Source: Amycolatopsis sp. 2-15 (GTDB lineage: Bacteria; Actinomycetota; Actinomycetes; Mycobacteriales; Pseudonocardiaceae). Taken from it: a stretch of DNA of 64,000 bases. A program made the position numbers and the translations under genes. This document shows, piece by piece, positions 44,196 to 53,292 of the stretch. The notes below the pieces were generated by a model that worked only from the letters and a program-made list of their open reading frames with translations, did no database searches and was not told the origin of the DNA. The stretch's first letter is position 1; each line of letters opens with the position of its first letter. The DNA lies in assembly GCF_030285625.1 (NCBI RefSeq), contig NZ_CP127294.1, positions 9,986,064 to 10,050,063 of the forward strand, written 5' to 3'.

Positions 44196-45209
44196 CTACT
44201 TGAGACCGAACTCGGCGACCAGATCGGCGAGTTCCGTATCCGGCCTCGTGGTCAGGTGTGCTCCGCGCAGCAGCCAGGTGAGCTCCTCGATCTCCTTCCG
44301 GCGTGGCGCGGGAATCGGTGCGCGCATGAGTGGGTTGTCGATGAACCCCCGCAACCAGGTCGCCGCCTTGTACCGGATGTGGAGCCGGCCGAAGTCGGAG
44401 AAGATGTAGTCCTGCAGGGCTTCGAGGCCGCTCGTCCAGATCTCGGTGGCCCGGGCGACGTCGCCTTTACGCCAGGCTGTGATGTGCTCGATCATGCGCT
44501 CGAGGGCGAAGTTGAACGACCCGGCGCTCGCGCCGTCGAACGTGTCGGTGGCGAGGTTTTCGTGGAAGTACTTTCCGACCGCGCCGTAGATCCCGATCGG
44601 ACGACCGGCGGAGCGCAGTACGCGCGCGATCTCCCGGTAGCCGTCGTAGTTGTAGGTCATCTTCCAGCCGACCACCTGCGGCACGGTGTCGATGATCTGC
44701 CGGGTGACCGCCGCGGAGAACCCGGGGCCGTAGCGAGCGGAGAACGGACCGACCGGGTGGATGACCTGGGGAAGGTCGACCTCGCCGGCGATCGCCGTCA
44801 GGACGTCGAGGATGACTTCCGGGTAGGCGTCGGCGTTCCACGAAAGTGTGATGTCGGCCGAGCCGATCGGCGGGAGGACGAACAGGCCGTCGACCCCGGC
44901 GGCGGCGGCGTCCTTGGCGCATTCGACCATGCCGGCCGTCGTCACGTGGGCGACCCCGCCCAGCACGGGTGTCCGGCCGGCGACCTCCTCGAGGGTGATC
45001 TCGACGACGCGGTTCCGCTCGATCCGGTCGAGGGTGTAGATCTCGCCCGCCTCGGGATTCGCGATGATCGCCACCCCAGCGTCGAGGTACTCGGGCGTCA
45101 GGAACCGGCGGAGCAGCGCACGGTAGCCGGTCTCGTCGATCGAACCGTCCCGCTGGAACGGCAGGACCGGGGTGATGAACAGCTGCTGGAAGGGTGTGAA
45201 GTGCGTCAT
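44196..45209 (-). CDS. DapA/NahE-superfamily aldolase or hydratase-aldolase
   Basis: 337 residues of the DHDPS-type TIM barrel. Probable Schiff-base Lys in VVGWKMTYNYDGY; VIHPVG replaces the usual YNxP motif, so the substrate is not that of DapA. Length and family match hydratase-aldolases such as NahE or PhdJ, which split aryl-pyruvate adducts into an aldehyde and pyruvate. Its place before an aromatic hydroxylase suggests side-chain removal. This is inference. Confidence 0.75.
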   Translation of the reverse strand: MTHFTPFQQLFITPVLPFQRDGSIDETGYRALLRRFLTPEYLDAGVAIIANPEAGEIYTLDRIERNRVVEITLEEVAGRTPVLGGVAHVTTAGMVECAKDAAAAGVDGLFVLPPIGSADITLSWNADAYPEVILDVLTAIAGEVDLPQVIHPVGPFSARYGPGFSAAVTRQIIDTVPQVVGWKMTYNYDGYREIARVLRSAGRPIGIYGAVGKYFHENLATDTFDGASAGSFNFALERMIEHITAWRKGDVARATEIWTSGLEALQDYIFSDFGRLHIRYKAATWLRGFIDNPLMRAPIPAPRRKEIEELTWLLRGAHLTTRPDTELADLVAEFGLK

Positions 45210-45280
45210 GCCGTTCTCCGATTTCTCAAGATTTTCAAGGGAAACTGTGTTCTGGTCTCACTGACCGGCTGCCGGCTCGC

Positions 45281-46483
45281 TCACCGGCTCTGCGAGGCGA
45301 GTGCGAGGTCGGCGTCGTAGCTGTAGATCCATCCGTTCGCGGCCAGCGGGTCGTCGCCGGCGAGCATCGCGTCCCGGGCCTGTTGTTCAGGGCCGTCGGC
45401 GAGGTGGTTGACATCGGCGCGCCGGTGGCTGGCCGTCTGGAGACGATCGGTCCGGCCTTGGCGGATGGACTGGTACCGCTGAAGCGCCTGGGACGGATCC
45501 GTGAGGTCGGCCGCGAGACAGCGCGCGAGGACGGCGCCGTCCTCGATGGACTGCGCGGCGCCTTGGCCGAAGAACGGGAACATCGGGTGTGCGGCATCGC
45601 CGAGCAGGGTGACGGGACCCCGGCTCCACCGTTCCAGCGGGGCGCGGTCGAGCAGTGCCCAGCGTCCTGGGGTGCCGGATGCTTCGATCAGTTCACGGAG
45701 CCGGGGGTCCCAGCCCTCGAACTCGGCCAGGAACTCTTCCCTGGTGGCGGTCGCGGTCCAGGATTCGACGGCGTCCCGGCTCGCGGGCGCGAAGGCGACG
45801 AGGTTGATCACCTTTCCCGCCGAGATCGGGTAGTGGACGAGGTGATGATCAGGGCCGAGCCACAGGGTGTGGGTGGGACGCCGAGCGATGGCCGGAGCAT
45901 TCTCGACCGGGACCAGGGCGCGGAAGGCGGCCAGTCCCGAGAACGTCGCGGGTGACGATCCGACCATGCCTTCGCGGATGGTCGAGTGCACGCCGTCGGC
46001 GCCGATGACGACGTCGGCCGCCACCCTGCTGCCGTCGGCAAACGCCAGCACCGCGCCGTCGTCGCCGATCTCCACCCCCGCACACCGTGCGCCGAGCCTG
46101 ATCGAGCCTTCCGGAACCGCCGCCTGGATGATGCTCAGCAGGTCAGCGCGGTGCATCGTGTAGGTCCGTTCCCCGTACAAGGCTTCACAGGCGTCGAGGT
46201 TCTCGGCCGACAGCACACGACCGTCCTCCCACCGGCGGAACTCCCAACCCACCTCCAGCGGGACCGCGGACTCGAGTAAACGGTCCATGACGCCCAGCCG
46301 GCGCAGCAGCCGGACGAGATTCGGACCGGCCACCAGCCCGGCCCCGACCTCGCGCAACTCGGCCGCCTGCTCGTAGACCGTGGCCACCAATCCCGCGCGA
46401 GCCAGGAACGCGGCAGCCGCAAGACCCCCGATGCCACCACCGACAACGGCGATCCGAAGCTGGTTCGCGGACGACACGGCCAC
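45281..46483 (-). CDS. FAD-dependent aromatic monooxygenase (salicylate-hydroxylase-like)
   Basis: 400 residues. FAD GxGxxG in RIAVVGGGIGGLAAAAFLA, DG motif VVIGADGVHSTIREG and late FAD motif VTLLGDAAHPMFPFFGQGAA. Class A flavin monooxygenase. With hydroxyquinol dioxygenase downstream, a decarboxylating hydroxylation of a dihydroxybenzoate, or ortho-hydroxylation giving hydroxyquinol, is likely. First gene of the leftward operon, divergent from the IclR regulator. Confidence 0.88.
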   Translation of the reverse strand: MAVSSANQLRIAVVGGGIGGLAAAAFLARAGLVATVYEQAAELREVGAGLVAGPNLVRLLRRLGVMDRLLESAVPLEVGWEFRRWEDGRVLSAENLDACEALYGERTYTMHRADLLSIIQAAVPEGSIRLGARCAGVEIGDDGAVLAFADGSRVAADVVIGADGVHSTIREGMVGSSPATFSGLAAFRALVPVENAPAIARRPTHTLWLGPDHHLVHYPISAGKVINLVAFAPASRDAVESWTATATREEFLAEFEGWDPRLRELIEASGTPGRWALLDRAPLERWSRGPVTLLGDAAHPMFPFFGQGAAQSIEDGAVLARCLAADLTDPSQALQRYQSIRQGRTDRLQTASHRRADVNHLADGPEQQARDAMLAGDDPLAANGWIYSYDADLALASQSR

Positions 46484-46637
46484 CGGCGTTCTCCTTCCAC
46501 TCGGTCAAGGAGGCGATTGTGACCACGCGCGGCCACGGGCCGGAACGCCGTTGTCCATTGAACGGACACCTCAACGAGTGGCCGATTTCGCCGAGCGTAG
46601 GGTGCGATCGAGAGAAAGTCGGCTGGTCAGGGGTGTC

Positions 46638-47450
46638 ATGCCACGTACGAGCGAGCCAGGTCGCAGCGTCAGCTCGAGGCTGTTGCAGGTCCTGTTCACC
46701 TTCAAACCACACAACAGCGAGCTGAGCCTCGCCGACTTGACTCGCCGTACGGCGCTACCGCACGCGACGGTCCGGCGGCTCGTCCAGGAACTGGTCGTCG
46801 CGGGCGCGCTCGAGCGCACGACGGATGGCCGGTTCACGATCGGCCTTCGTGTCTGGGAGTTGGGCACGCTCGCGCCGCTGTCGGTCCCGCTCCGCACGGT
46901 GGCGCTGCCATTCCTGGAAGACCTGCACGCTGCACTACATCAACACGTGCAGTTGGCAGTACTCGACGGCCGTGAAGCGGTCGTGGTCGAGCGCTTCTCC
47001 GCACGCGATGCCGTCGGACTCGCCTCCCGCGTCGGGGGCAGGCTCCCATTGCACAGCTCGGCGGTGGGAAAGGTGCTTCTCGCCCATGGCGGTCGACAGC
47101 TGATCGACGAGGTCTTGACTACCGAGCTGCCCAGATTCACCCCGCGAACAGTGACCGATCCGGCGCACCTGCGCGCTGAGCTGACGGCTTCCCGACGGTC
47201 TGGAACCGCGACAGTGCACGAGGAGCTGACGGAGGAGGCCGATTCGGTCGCCGCGCGCGTCGTCGACGCCCAAGGTCGAGTTGTCGCGGCCCTTTCTGTC
47301 GTCGTCCGGTCAGGCTCGCGCAATCTTGCAACTGCAGTCGCCCCGGTGCTGGCCAGCGCGTTCAGCATTTCGCGCCGTCTCGGGTGGAGCCCGGGGGTGG
47401 GGGTGCGCGACCCTGATCTACTCCTGGCCAGCAGCCGACGCAGCATCTGA
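46638..47450 (+). CDS. IclR-family transcriptional regulator
   Basis: 270 residues from ATG MPRTSEPGRSVSSR. Winged helix at about 14-75 (LSLADLTRRTALPHATVRRL), then the GAF-like effector domain (RLPLHSSAVGKVLLAHG, EADSVAARVVDAQGRVVAAL). IclR proteins such as PcaR and PobR control aromatic pathways. Divergent from the monooxygenase gene across about 150 bp; probable local regulator. Confidence 0.9.
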   Translation: MPRTSEPGRSVSSRLLQVLFTFKPHNSELSLADLTRRTALPHATVRRLVQELVVAGALERTTDGRFTIGLRVWELGTLAPLSVPLRTVALPFLEDLHAALHQHVQLAVLDGREAVVVERFSARDAVGLASRVGGRLPLHSSAVGKVLLAHGGRQLIDEVLTTELPRFTPRTVTDPAHLRAELTASRRSGTATVHEELTEEADSVAARVVDAQGRVVAALSVVVRSGSRNLATAVAPVLASAFSISRRLGWSPGVGVRDPDLLLASSRRSI

Positions 47451-47476
47451 CGCCGGCGGTCCGCGTTTGAAGTCAT

Positions 47477-47720
47477 CTGACGGTTGGCTTTGTTGAAGAT
47501 CTGGTGGCGGGCTCGGTGCAGACGATGCATGGCACCATCGGCTGGGTCCGACCCAGCGCGTGAACCCGAGATTTCTGATCGAGACAGATCACCACGGCCT
47601 TCTCCGGTGGCACCAAGTACAGGTCCACCACATCGGTGACCTTGGCAACCCGCTCGTGATCGGTGGAGAAACTTCAATGTCTCGCTGCGCAACGGCTGGG
47701 CCCCATAGTCACTCCACGCG
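47477..47720 (-). mobile_element. IS630-family transposase remnant with frameshifts
   Basis: AWSDYGAQPLRSETLKF, then after a frame change STDHERVAKVTDVVDLYLVP and EKAVVICLDQKSRVHALGRT, the catalytic-Asp region of IS630 transposases (Asp followed by Gln-Lys where DEK is usual). No ends or remaining DDE residues were found, so it is a dead fragment. Confidence 0.65.
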
Positions 47721-48173
47721 CGGGCGACTGTCGCGTTGCCCCACCCCGGGCCGGGCGGCAACAGCTGAGAAGACCAGCGCATCACCCCGAGCTTCTTCGG
47801 TGGCGGCTTCAACGTCGCCGCCACAATTGCCCGATTGTCACCAGCGCGACCGGCCCGAGCGCGGCTCGTCACGCAGCCCCTTAAGCCCGCCACGCTCGTA
47901 ACGCTCCCGCCAACAAGCCTGCTTCTGCGACTTCGCCGAAGAACTCGCCATGCCCCATCCGACCCTCGGCCACGACCTGCGCGTCCGCCGCTTCTCACCG
48001 CGAACGCCGAGGCACCTGGAGCTGGTACAACCTCGCCCTCAAACCGCTCGAAAGCCTGCAGACGGCGCTGCCGTCCCCGGACAAGGTGATCGAAGGAATA
48101 CTGCATCGATGAGTAGTGGCCAGTTACCAGTCTCCGTCCCCGAGCAGCCCGGCCGCAGCGGCGGGTGAGGCTG
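47721..48173. other. No intact gene
   Basis: Upstream half of the IS630 remnant and unrelated spacer. Short Arg/Pro-rich frames look non-coding. Ends at the LigD-polymerase start. Confidence 0.4.
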
Positions 48174-49094
48174 ATGGCCGAGAAGAAGCTGACGGTGCAG
48201 GTCGGCGAGCGGCAGCTGGTGCTGTCCAACCTGGACAAGCCGCTGTACCCGAGCGGGTACACCAAAGGAGAGGTCGTGCGGTACTACACGCACGTCGCCC
48301 CGCTCCTGCTCCCCCACATCAGCCGCCGGCCGATCACGATGGTGCGCTTCCCGGACGGCACCGATGGGGAAGCGTTCTTCGAGAAGAACCTCCCGCGCGG
48401 CGCCCCCGACTGGGTCCAGACCGTGACGCTGTCCAGCTCCGGATCCCGCAGCGGCCGCGGCCCCGGCACGATCACCTACCCGCTGATCGAGGACCTGCCG
48501 AGCCTGGTGTGGGCGGCCAACCTCGCGGCGCTCGAGCTGCATGTGCCCCAGTGGACCGTCGGCCCCGGCCCAACCCGCCGGTCGCCGGACCGGCTGGTGT
48601 TCGACCTCGACCCGGGCGAGGGTGCCAGCGTGGTCGAGTGCGCCCGCGTGGCCGGGCGGCTGCTGGAGGTCCTCACCGCCGACGGGCTGACCCCGCTGCC
48701 CAAGACGAGCGGCTCGAAAGGGCTACAGGTCTGCTGCGGCGTCCGCACTCGGCGGCCCGAGCGCACCTCGGTTTACGCCAAGGCGATCGCCGAGCAACTC
48801 GCCGGCGAGATGCCCGAGCTGGTGGGCGCGAAGATGGCGAAGACCTTGCGCACGAACAAGGTGTTCATCGACTGGTCCCAGAACCACGTCGCGAAGACCA
48901 CGATCGCCCCGTACTCGCTGCGTGGCCGCGACAGCCCCATCGTGTCCACGCCGATCACCTGGGACGAGGTCCGCGCCTGCCGCACCACGGCCGAGCTGAC
49001 CTTCACCGCCGACGACGTGCTGCACCGCATCGACGAGCACGGCGACCTGCTCGCCGACCTGCACGACACCCGGGTGGCGTTGCCCGGCCGCTGA
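48174..49094 (+). CDS. LigD-type DNA polymerase/primase domain protein (NHEJ)
   Basis: 306 residues from ATG MAEKKLTVQVGE (a GTG 3 codons earlier is possible). Archaeo-eukaryotic primase fold of LigD PolDom: LSNLDKPLYPSGYTKGEVVR, catalytic DxD in RLVFDLDPGEGA, and PKTSGSKGLQV. It fills and extends ends in Ku/LigD end joining. Stand-alone PolDom proteins are common in actinomycetes. No Ku or ligase gene is adjacent. Confidence 0.92.
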   Translation: MAEKKLTVQVGERQLVLSNLDKPLYPSGYTKGEVVRYYTHVAPLLLPHISRRPITMVRFPDGTDGEAFFEKNLPRGAPDWVQTVTLSSSGSRSGRGPGTITYPLIEDLPSLVWAANLAALELHVPQWTVGPGPTRRSPDRLVFDLDPGEGASVVECARVAGRLLEVLTADGLTPLPKTSGSKGLQVCCGVRTRRPERTSVYAKAIAEQLAGEMPELVGAKMAKTLRTNKVFIDWSQNHVAKTTIAPYSLRGRDSPIVSTPITWDEVRACRTTAELTFTADDVLHRIDEHGDLLADLHDTRVALPGR

Positions 49095-49128
49095 CCCGCC
49101 TCGACCAGGCAACGCCGGCAGCGGCGGT

Positions 49129-49356
49129 TCAGCCGGGGATGTTGCGGGGGTCGCGGCTGCGCGGATAGGTGTGGCGCTGCGCGATGGTGCCGTCCATGTT
49201 GCGGATGAAGTGCTCCACGCCGCGCTCGATCGCCATCTCCCGGCCCTTGGCCACCGCCTCTTCTTTCGTGTCGTGGGTGTGCGAGGCCTGCTGGTTGCCC
49301 TCGATTTTGGTCTTCCACTGGCCGGCCTCGTAGTAGCTCTCGACGTCGCCCTTCAC
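49129..49356 (-). CDS. DUF2188-family small protein
   Basis: 75 residues: QWKTKIEGNQQASHTHDTKE, EAVAKGREMAIERGVEHFI and GTIAQRHTYPRSRDP, the usual DUF2188 pattern with the terminal strand turn. Soluble, function unknown. Convergent with the polymerase gene. Confidence 0.85.
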   Translation of the reverse strand: MKGDVESYYEAGQWKTKIEGNQQASHTHDTKEEAVAKGREMAIERGVEHFIRNMDGTIAQRHTYPRSRDPRNIPG

Positions 49357-49517
49357 GAGCCTTCCTCCCTGTCCGCCGGGTGCGCCCGCCGCGCCTCCTT
49401 CAGGAGGAATACCCGGCCCTGCACCAGCGGGAACACCGGTTTCACACGACCACCCGACGGGGTAAATTCGAGACGTCCTTGCGTGACTGGGTGATCAGCG
49501 GAGCGAGGGGAGCGACT

Positions 49518-49835
49518 ATGTCCACGGTGGAGTCACAATCTCAGCGCACGGCCTGGTCGGCTCCTCGGCACGCGGCCGAAGACGTTGATGCCGCGGTGCT
49601 CGCCGAGGAGAACCGGCAGCTGCGGGAGGCGCTGCAGTCCCGAGCAGTGATCGAACAGGCCAAAGGCGTGCTGATGGCCCAGCGCCGCTGCGGCCCGCCG
49701 GAGGCGTTCGCCCTGCTCGTGACGCTGTCCCAGGACACCAACGTCAAGCTCCGCGACGTCGCACTAGCGTTCCTGGACGAATTCCTCGCCACCCTGCCCG
49801 CCGAACCGCAAGGCGGCCCCACGGCCACTGCTTGA
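49518..49835 (+). CDS. ANTAR-domain RNA-binding regulator
   Basis: 105 residues. Coiled segment LAEENRQLREALQSR leads into the ANTAR three-helix domain: VIEQAKGVLMAQRRCGPPEA and KLRDVALAFLDEF. ANTAR proteins bind twin hexaloop RNA antiterminators. No receiver or GAF sensor domain is attached, so it is a short form. Confidence 0.85.
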   Translation: MSTVESQSQRTAWSAPRHAAEDVDAAVLAEENRQLREALQSRAVIEQAKGVLMAQRRCGPPEAFALLVTLSQDTNVKLRDVALAFLDEFLATLPAEPQGGPTATA

Positions 49836-50180
49836 CCGCGAGGCCACCTGCGGACACGCCCCCTCCAGACCGCACTGCGGTCTTCGCCGGCGCGCCGCCC
49901 CGGGGCTTACCCAAACATTCCCGCGGGAAACACACCGAACGGCGGGCAGGTGCAACGCGCGGACGCAGACGAGCCACCACAAAAGATCTTGTAACACCGC
50001 GGCCCCAGTACCCCGCACCGAGACGACAATCGTGGACACGTGGCGCGGTGGCATGGCGCGCGGCGGACCCATCGGCAGGAAGTTCTCTCCCTCACCTGCC
50101 GGTGGGCTGCATTACGCGAGTGTGGCCACGACGCCGCGAGGCCGGCTTACGGTTTGGCCGACGAGGGACACGGTGCGGAC
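49836..50180. other. No gene recognised
   Basis: 345 bp between the ANTAR and PhoU-like genes. No coding frame, RNA or repeat could be supported. Confidence 0.4.
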
Positions 50181-50837
50181 ATGCGCGAGGGCTTTCACGA
50201 AGAGCTGAACCGTCTCAGCGCACAGCTGAGGCGGATGTGCACGCTTGCGGCCGACGCGATCCGCCGGGCAAGCAGATCACTGCGGACCGCAGACCTGGAC
50301 CTCGCCGAGCAGGTGATCGCCGCCGACGCCGAGATCGACTGGGCCCGTGCGGACTGCGAGTCGCACGCCCAGGCCCTGCTGGCCCTCCAAGCACCCAAGG
50401 CACACGACCTGCGGACCATCCTGGCCGCGATCTACTGCGCCGAACGGCTCGAGCGGATGGGCGACCTGGCCGCGCACGTCGCCGACATCGCCCGCTTCGC
50501 CCATCCCCACCACGCCGTGCCCGCCCACCTCGAATACAGCTTCGCCGCGATGGCCGACGCCGCCGCCGGAATGGCGGACCGGCTCGCCGAGCTGATCGAG
50601 CGCCAATGCCCGTGCGGATTCGCCGACCTCGCCGACATCGACCAGGCCATCGACACCATGCACGCCCACGTCCTCACCGTGATCACCAGCGACCATTGGC
50701 CGCACGGCGTCCAGACAGCCATCAACCTCGCCCTGCTCGCCCGGTTCTACGAACGCTTCGGCGACCACGCCGTCGCGGTCGCCAACCGACTGGGCTTCGC
50801 CGCCACCGGCGAACTTCCCTTCCACACCCACACCTAA
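50181..50837 (+). CDS. phoU: PhoU-family phosphate-signalling/antibiotic-tolerance protein
   Basis: 218 residues from ATG MREGFHEELNRLS. Two three-helix PhoU repeats: DLDLAEQVIAADAEID, then ILAAIYCAERLERMGDLAAH in the first, and LALLARFYERFGDHAVAVAN in the second; the E/D-x-x-GD motifs bind metal. No pst genes are adjacent. Probably a second PhoU paralogue. Confidence 0.88.
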   Translation: MREGFHEELNRLSAQLRRMCTLAADAIRRASRSLRTADLDLAEQVIAADAEIDWARADCESHAQALLALQAPKAHDLRTILAAIYCAERLERMGDLAAHVADIARFAHPHHAVPAHLEYSFAAMADAAAGMADRLAELIERQCPCGFADLADIDQAIDTMHAHVLTVITSDHWPHGVQTAINLALLARFYERFGDHAVAVANRLGFAATGELPFHTHT

Positions 50838-51065
50838 CTCGACACCACGTCAGCCTGCGGTTCTGAGCCTCACTCTGTGATCAAGGACGTAGCGTCTTCG
50901 TCCGGATAAGGACCCCGCCCGGGCCGGGCTCGGCCTTCCGGCACTCGAAACACTTCTTCGCTGTGCCGCTCGCCGGCCGCGAGTCGGTGGTCCGCAGGTT
51001 TGTCGCCCGCCCTCCACCACCGGCGCGAGGACACCGACCACGCGGCCCTGGAGGCGACGCTTCTT
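50838..51065. other. No gene recognised
   Basis: Spacer after the PhoU-like gene. No feature supported. Confidence 0.4.
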
Positions 51066-51260
51066 CTATGCCTGCGGGCCGTAGTGCTCGCAGCCCAAGA
51101 CGATCACGCCGTTGAGGTAGATGACTCCCGTACAGATTGCATTCGGTTCGCCGGCACCGAACTCCGCCAGCAGTTGCAGCTGGCCTGCGCCCAGATTCAA
51201 CGCCTCACACTGAAAACGAGCACCTACGCACCGTGGCCCCCGCCGCGTCCCGGATGACAC
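51066..51260 (-). pseudogene. C-terminal fragment of a small unknown protein
   Basis: About 65 residues ending LLAEFGAGEPNAICTGVIYL and IVLGCEHYGPQA. They look protein-like but have no start and no recognised family. Low confidence. Confidence 0.3.
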
Positions 51261-51349
51261 CGATTCGACCCAGATGAACCACCGTGGATCAAACGACCCA
51301 GACGGGAGCCTGCGACCGATCACAGGCTCCTGCACACGGGCGGCCGGGA

Positions 51350-51433
51350 TCAGCTGACGGGGCTGCGGCGCTCCAGGAACACGGTGTCGTGCCAGGCGCC
51401 GTCGCGTTGGGCGATGCGTTCGCGGATGCCGAC
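51350..51433 (-). pseudogene. C-terminal scrap of a GNAT acetyltransferase
   Basis: Only VGIRERIAQRDGAWHDTVFL, then ERRSPVS and a stop remain. This is the characteristic end of phosphinothricin/arsinothricin-type N-acetyltransferases. It joins directly to the flavoprotein fragment at 51433. Confidence 0.6.
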
Positions 51434-52221
51434 GGTCGGCGCTGACGGCGTTGGTGGCGTTGGCCAGGCTGGCCGAGCAGGACCGGGCGCCGCGGATCAG
51501 CTGGGTGCTGCGGCGCGGCGGGATCGGGAACACCTTCGGCGGCGGCGACGCGGATCAGTTGCCGGCGCGCGGCGCGCTGGGGATGCGCGCGCGGGCCGCG
51601 GTGGAGTCCGGGCTGATCTCGGTGGTGACCGGGTTCCGCACCGAGACGGTCGAGCGCGACGCCGCGGGGCGGCTGACGCTGGTGTCGGCGGCTGGGCAGC
51701 GGCTCGTGGACGTGGACGAGGTCGTGACGCTGACCGGGTTCCGTCCGCAGCTGGAATGGCTCTCGGAGATCCGGCTGGAGCTGGACCCGACGTTGCAGGC
51801 GCCGGTGCGGCTGGCCCCGTTGGTCGACCCGAACGTGCACTCGTGCGGCACGGTCTACCCGCACGGGGCGAAGGAGCTCGCGCACCCGGAGCAGGACTTC
51901 TACCTGGCCGGGATGAAGAGCTATGGTCGCGCGCCGACGTTCCTCGCGCAGACCGGCTACGAGCAGGTCCGCAGCATCGCCGCCGAGCTGGCCGGGGACC
52001 ACGAGGCCGCGGCGCGGGTGGAGCTGATCCTGGCCGAGACCGGCGTCTGCGGGGGCGCGGGCTTGTTCGATGAGCAGGTTTCGGGCGCCGGTGGGTGCTG
52101 TGGTCCCGCTGCGGCTGAGCCGACCGTGGCTGAGCCGGTCGAGCTGGTGGCGTCGGGGTGTTGCGGTCCGGCGGAGCCGGAGGTGCTGACGTTGTCGGCG
52201 CCGCCTGCGCGCGGGAACTGA
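51434..52221 (+). pseudogene. C-terminal part of an NAD(P)-binding flavoprotein (ars-cluster type)
   Basis: About 260 residues in frame from SALTALVALARLAEQD. VVTLTGFRPQLEWLSEIRLE and DFYLAGMKSYGRAPTFLA are typical of the second half of flavin-containing ArsO-like oxidoreductases. The N-terminal FAD site is missing. The tail has two CCGP motifs (GGCCGP and SGCCGP), which could bind As(III) or soft metals. Truncated at the junction with the acetyltransferase scrap. Confidence 0.6.
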
Positions 52222-52224
52222 GCG

Positions 52225-53136
52225 GTGCCGAGCGAGACCGCCACACACGCGGCGACGTTGCCGGCGTCGGGGCTGCGCCGGGTTCTGGCGGTGTTGTGTC
52301 TGACCGAGGTCACCAGCTGGGGCGTGCTCTACTACGCGTTTCCGGTGCTGGCGCCGGACATCAGCCGTGACACGGGGTGGCCGGCGCCGGCGGTGATCGC
52401 CGCGCTGTCGGGGGCGCAGCTGGTGTCCGCGCTGGCCGGGATCGCGGTCGGGCGGTGGCTGGACCGGCGCGGTCCGCGGGCGGTGATGACCGCGGGATCC
52501 GTGCTGGCGGTGCCGGCGGTGGTGTTGATCGCGACCGCGCAGAACCTGGGGTGGTTCATCGCCGCGTGGGCCGTGGCTGGGCTGGCGATGAGCGCGGTGC
52601 TCTACCCGCCCGCGTTCGCGGCCCTGACCCGGTGGTACGGGCCGCGGCGGGTGTCGGCGCTGACCGTGCTGACGCTCGCTGCGGGGTTGGCCAGCACGGT
52701 GTTCGCGCCGCTGACCGCGTTGTTGGCGGCGCATATGGATTGGCGCCACACCTATCTCGTGCTGCTGGTCGTTTTAGCGGTGATCACGGTTCCCGGGCAC
52801 TTCTGGGGGTTGCGCGGGCCCTGGCCACAGGCCGAGCACCACACCGAGACGCACGAGCACGCCGATCCGTCGCAGGTCGCGCGCAGCGGGGCGTTCCTGA
52901 TGCTGGTGGTGGCGTTGAGCCTGGCGACGTTCTCGGTGTTCGCGGTGGTGGTCAACTTGGTGCCGCTGATGATCGAACGTGGCGTCAGCGCGGGTACGGC
53001 CGCGGTCGCGCTCGGGCTCGGCGGCGCCGGACAGGTGCTGGGCCGGCTCGGCTACGCCACGCTGACCCGGCGCACCAGTGTGCGGACCGCTCGACGCCCT
53101 GACCAGCGACCTGCCGGCGCCGAGTTCTCCCGCTGA
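52225..53136 (+). pseudogene. MFS transporter, C-terminally truncated
   Basis: 303 residues (normal about 400). Motif A GIAVGRWLDRRGPRAVM; nine or so helices, then LGYATLTRRTSVRTAR, after which the frame runs into unrelated sequence. Starts 4 nt after the flavoprotein stop, so it was part of the same operon. Probably not functional without the last helices. Confidence 0.6.
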
Positions 53137-53284
53137 GGCGCCGGCACCGGTGTCCCGGTGGTGGGTACCGCTGGCGGTAGTGGCCGTACTGCTGGTGGTG
53201 GGCGCGCTGCTGGCATTGGCTGGTCTGGCATCCGCAGGCGGGATGGGCCAGATGATGGCGCAGATCAGCCGCATGTGCGGCTGA
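53078..53284 (+). CDS. Short single-span membrane protein or fragment
   Basis: 68 residues at most: Pro/Ala-rich N-terminus, one helix (WWVPLAVVAVLLVVGALLAL) and a Met-rich tail GGMGQMMAQISRMCG that could bind copper. It overlaps the broken MFS 3' end, so it may itself be the tail of a lost gene joined by deletion. It ends 8 nt from the convergent CopCD gene. Confidence 0.4.
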   Translation: MCGPLDALTSDLPAPSSPAEAPAPVSRWWVPLAVVAVLLVVGALLALAGLASAGGMGQMMAQISRMCG

Positions 53285-53292
53285 TGCCGGGG

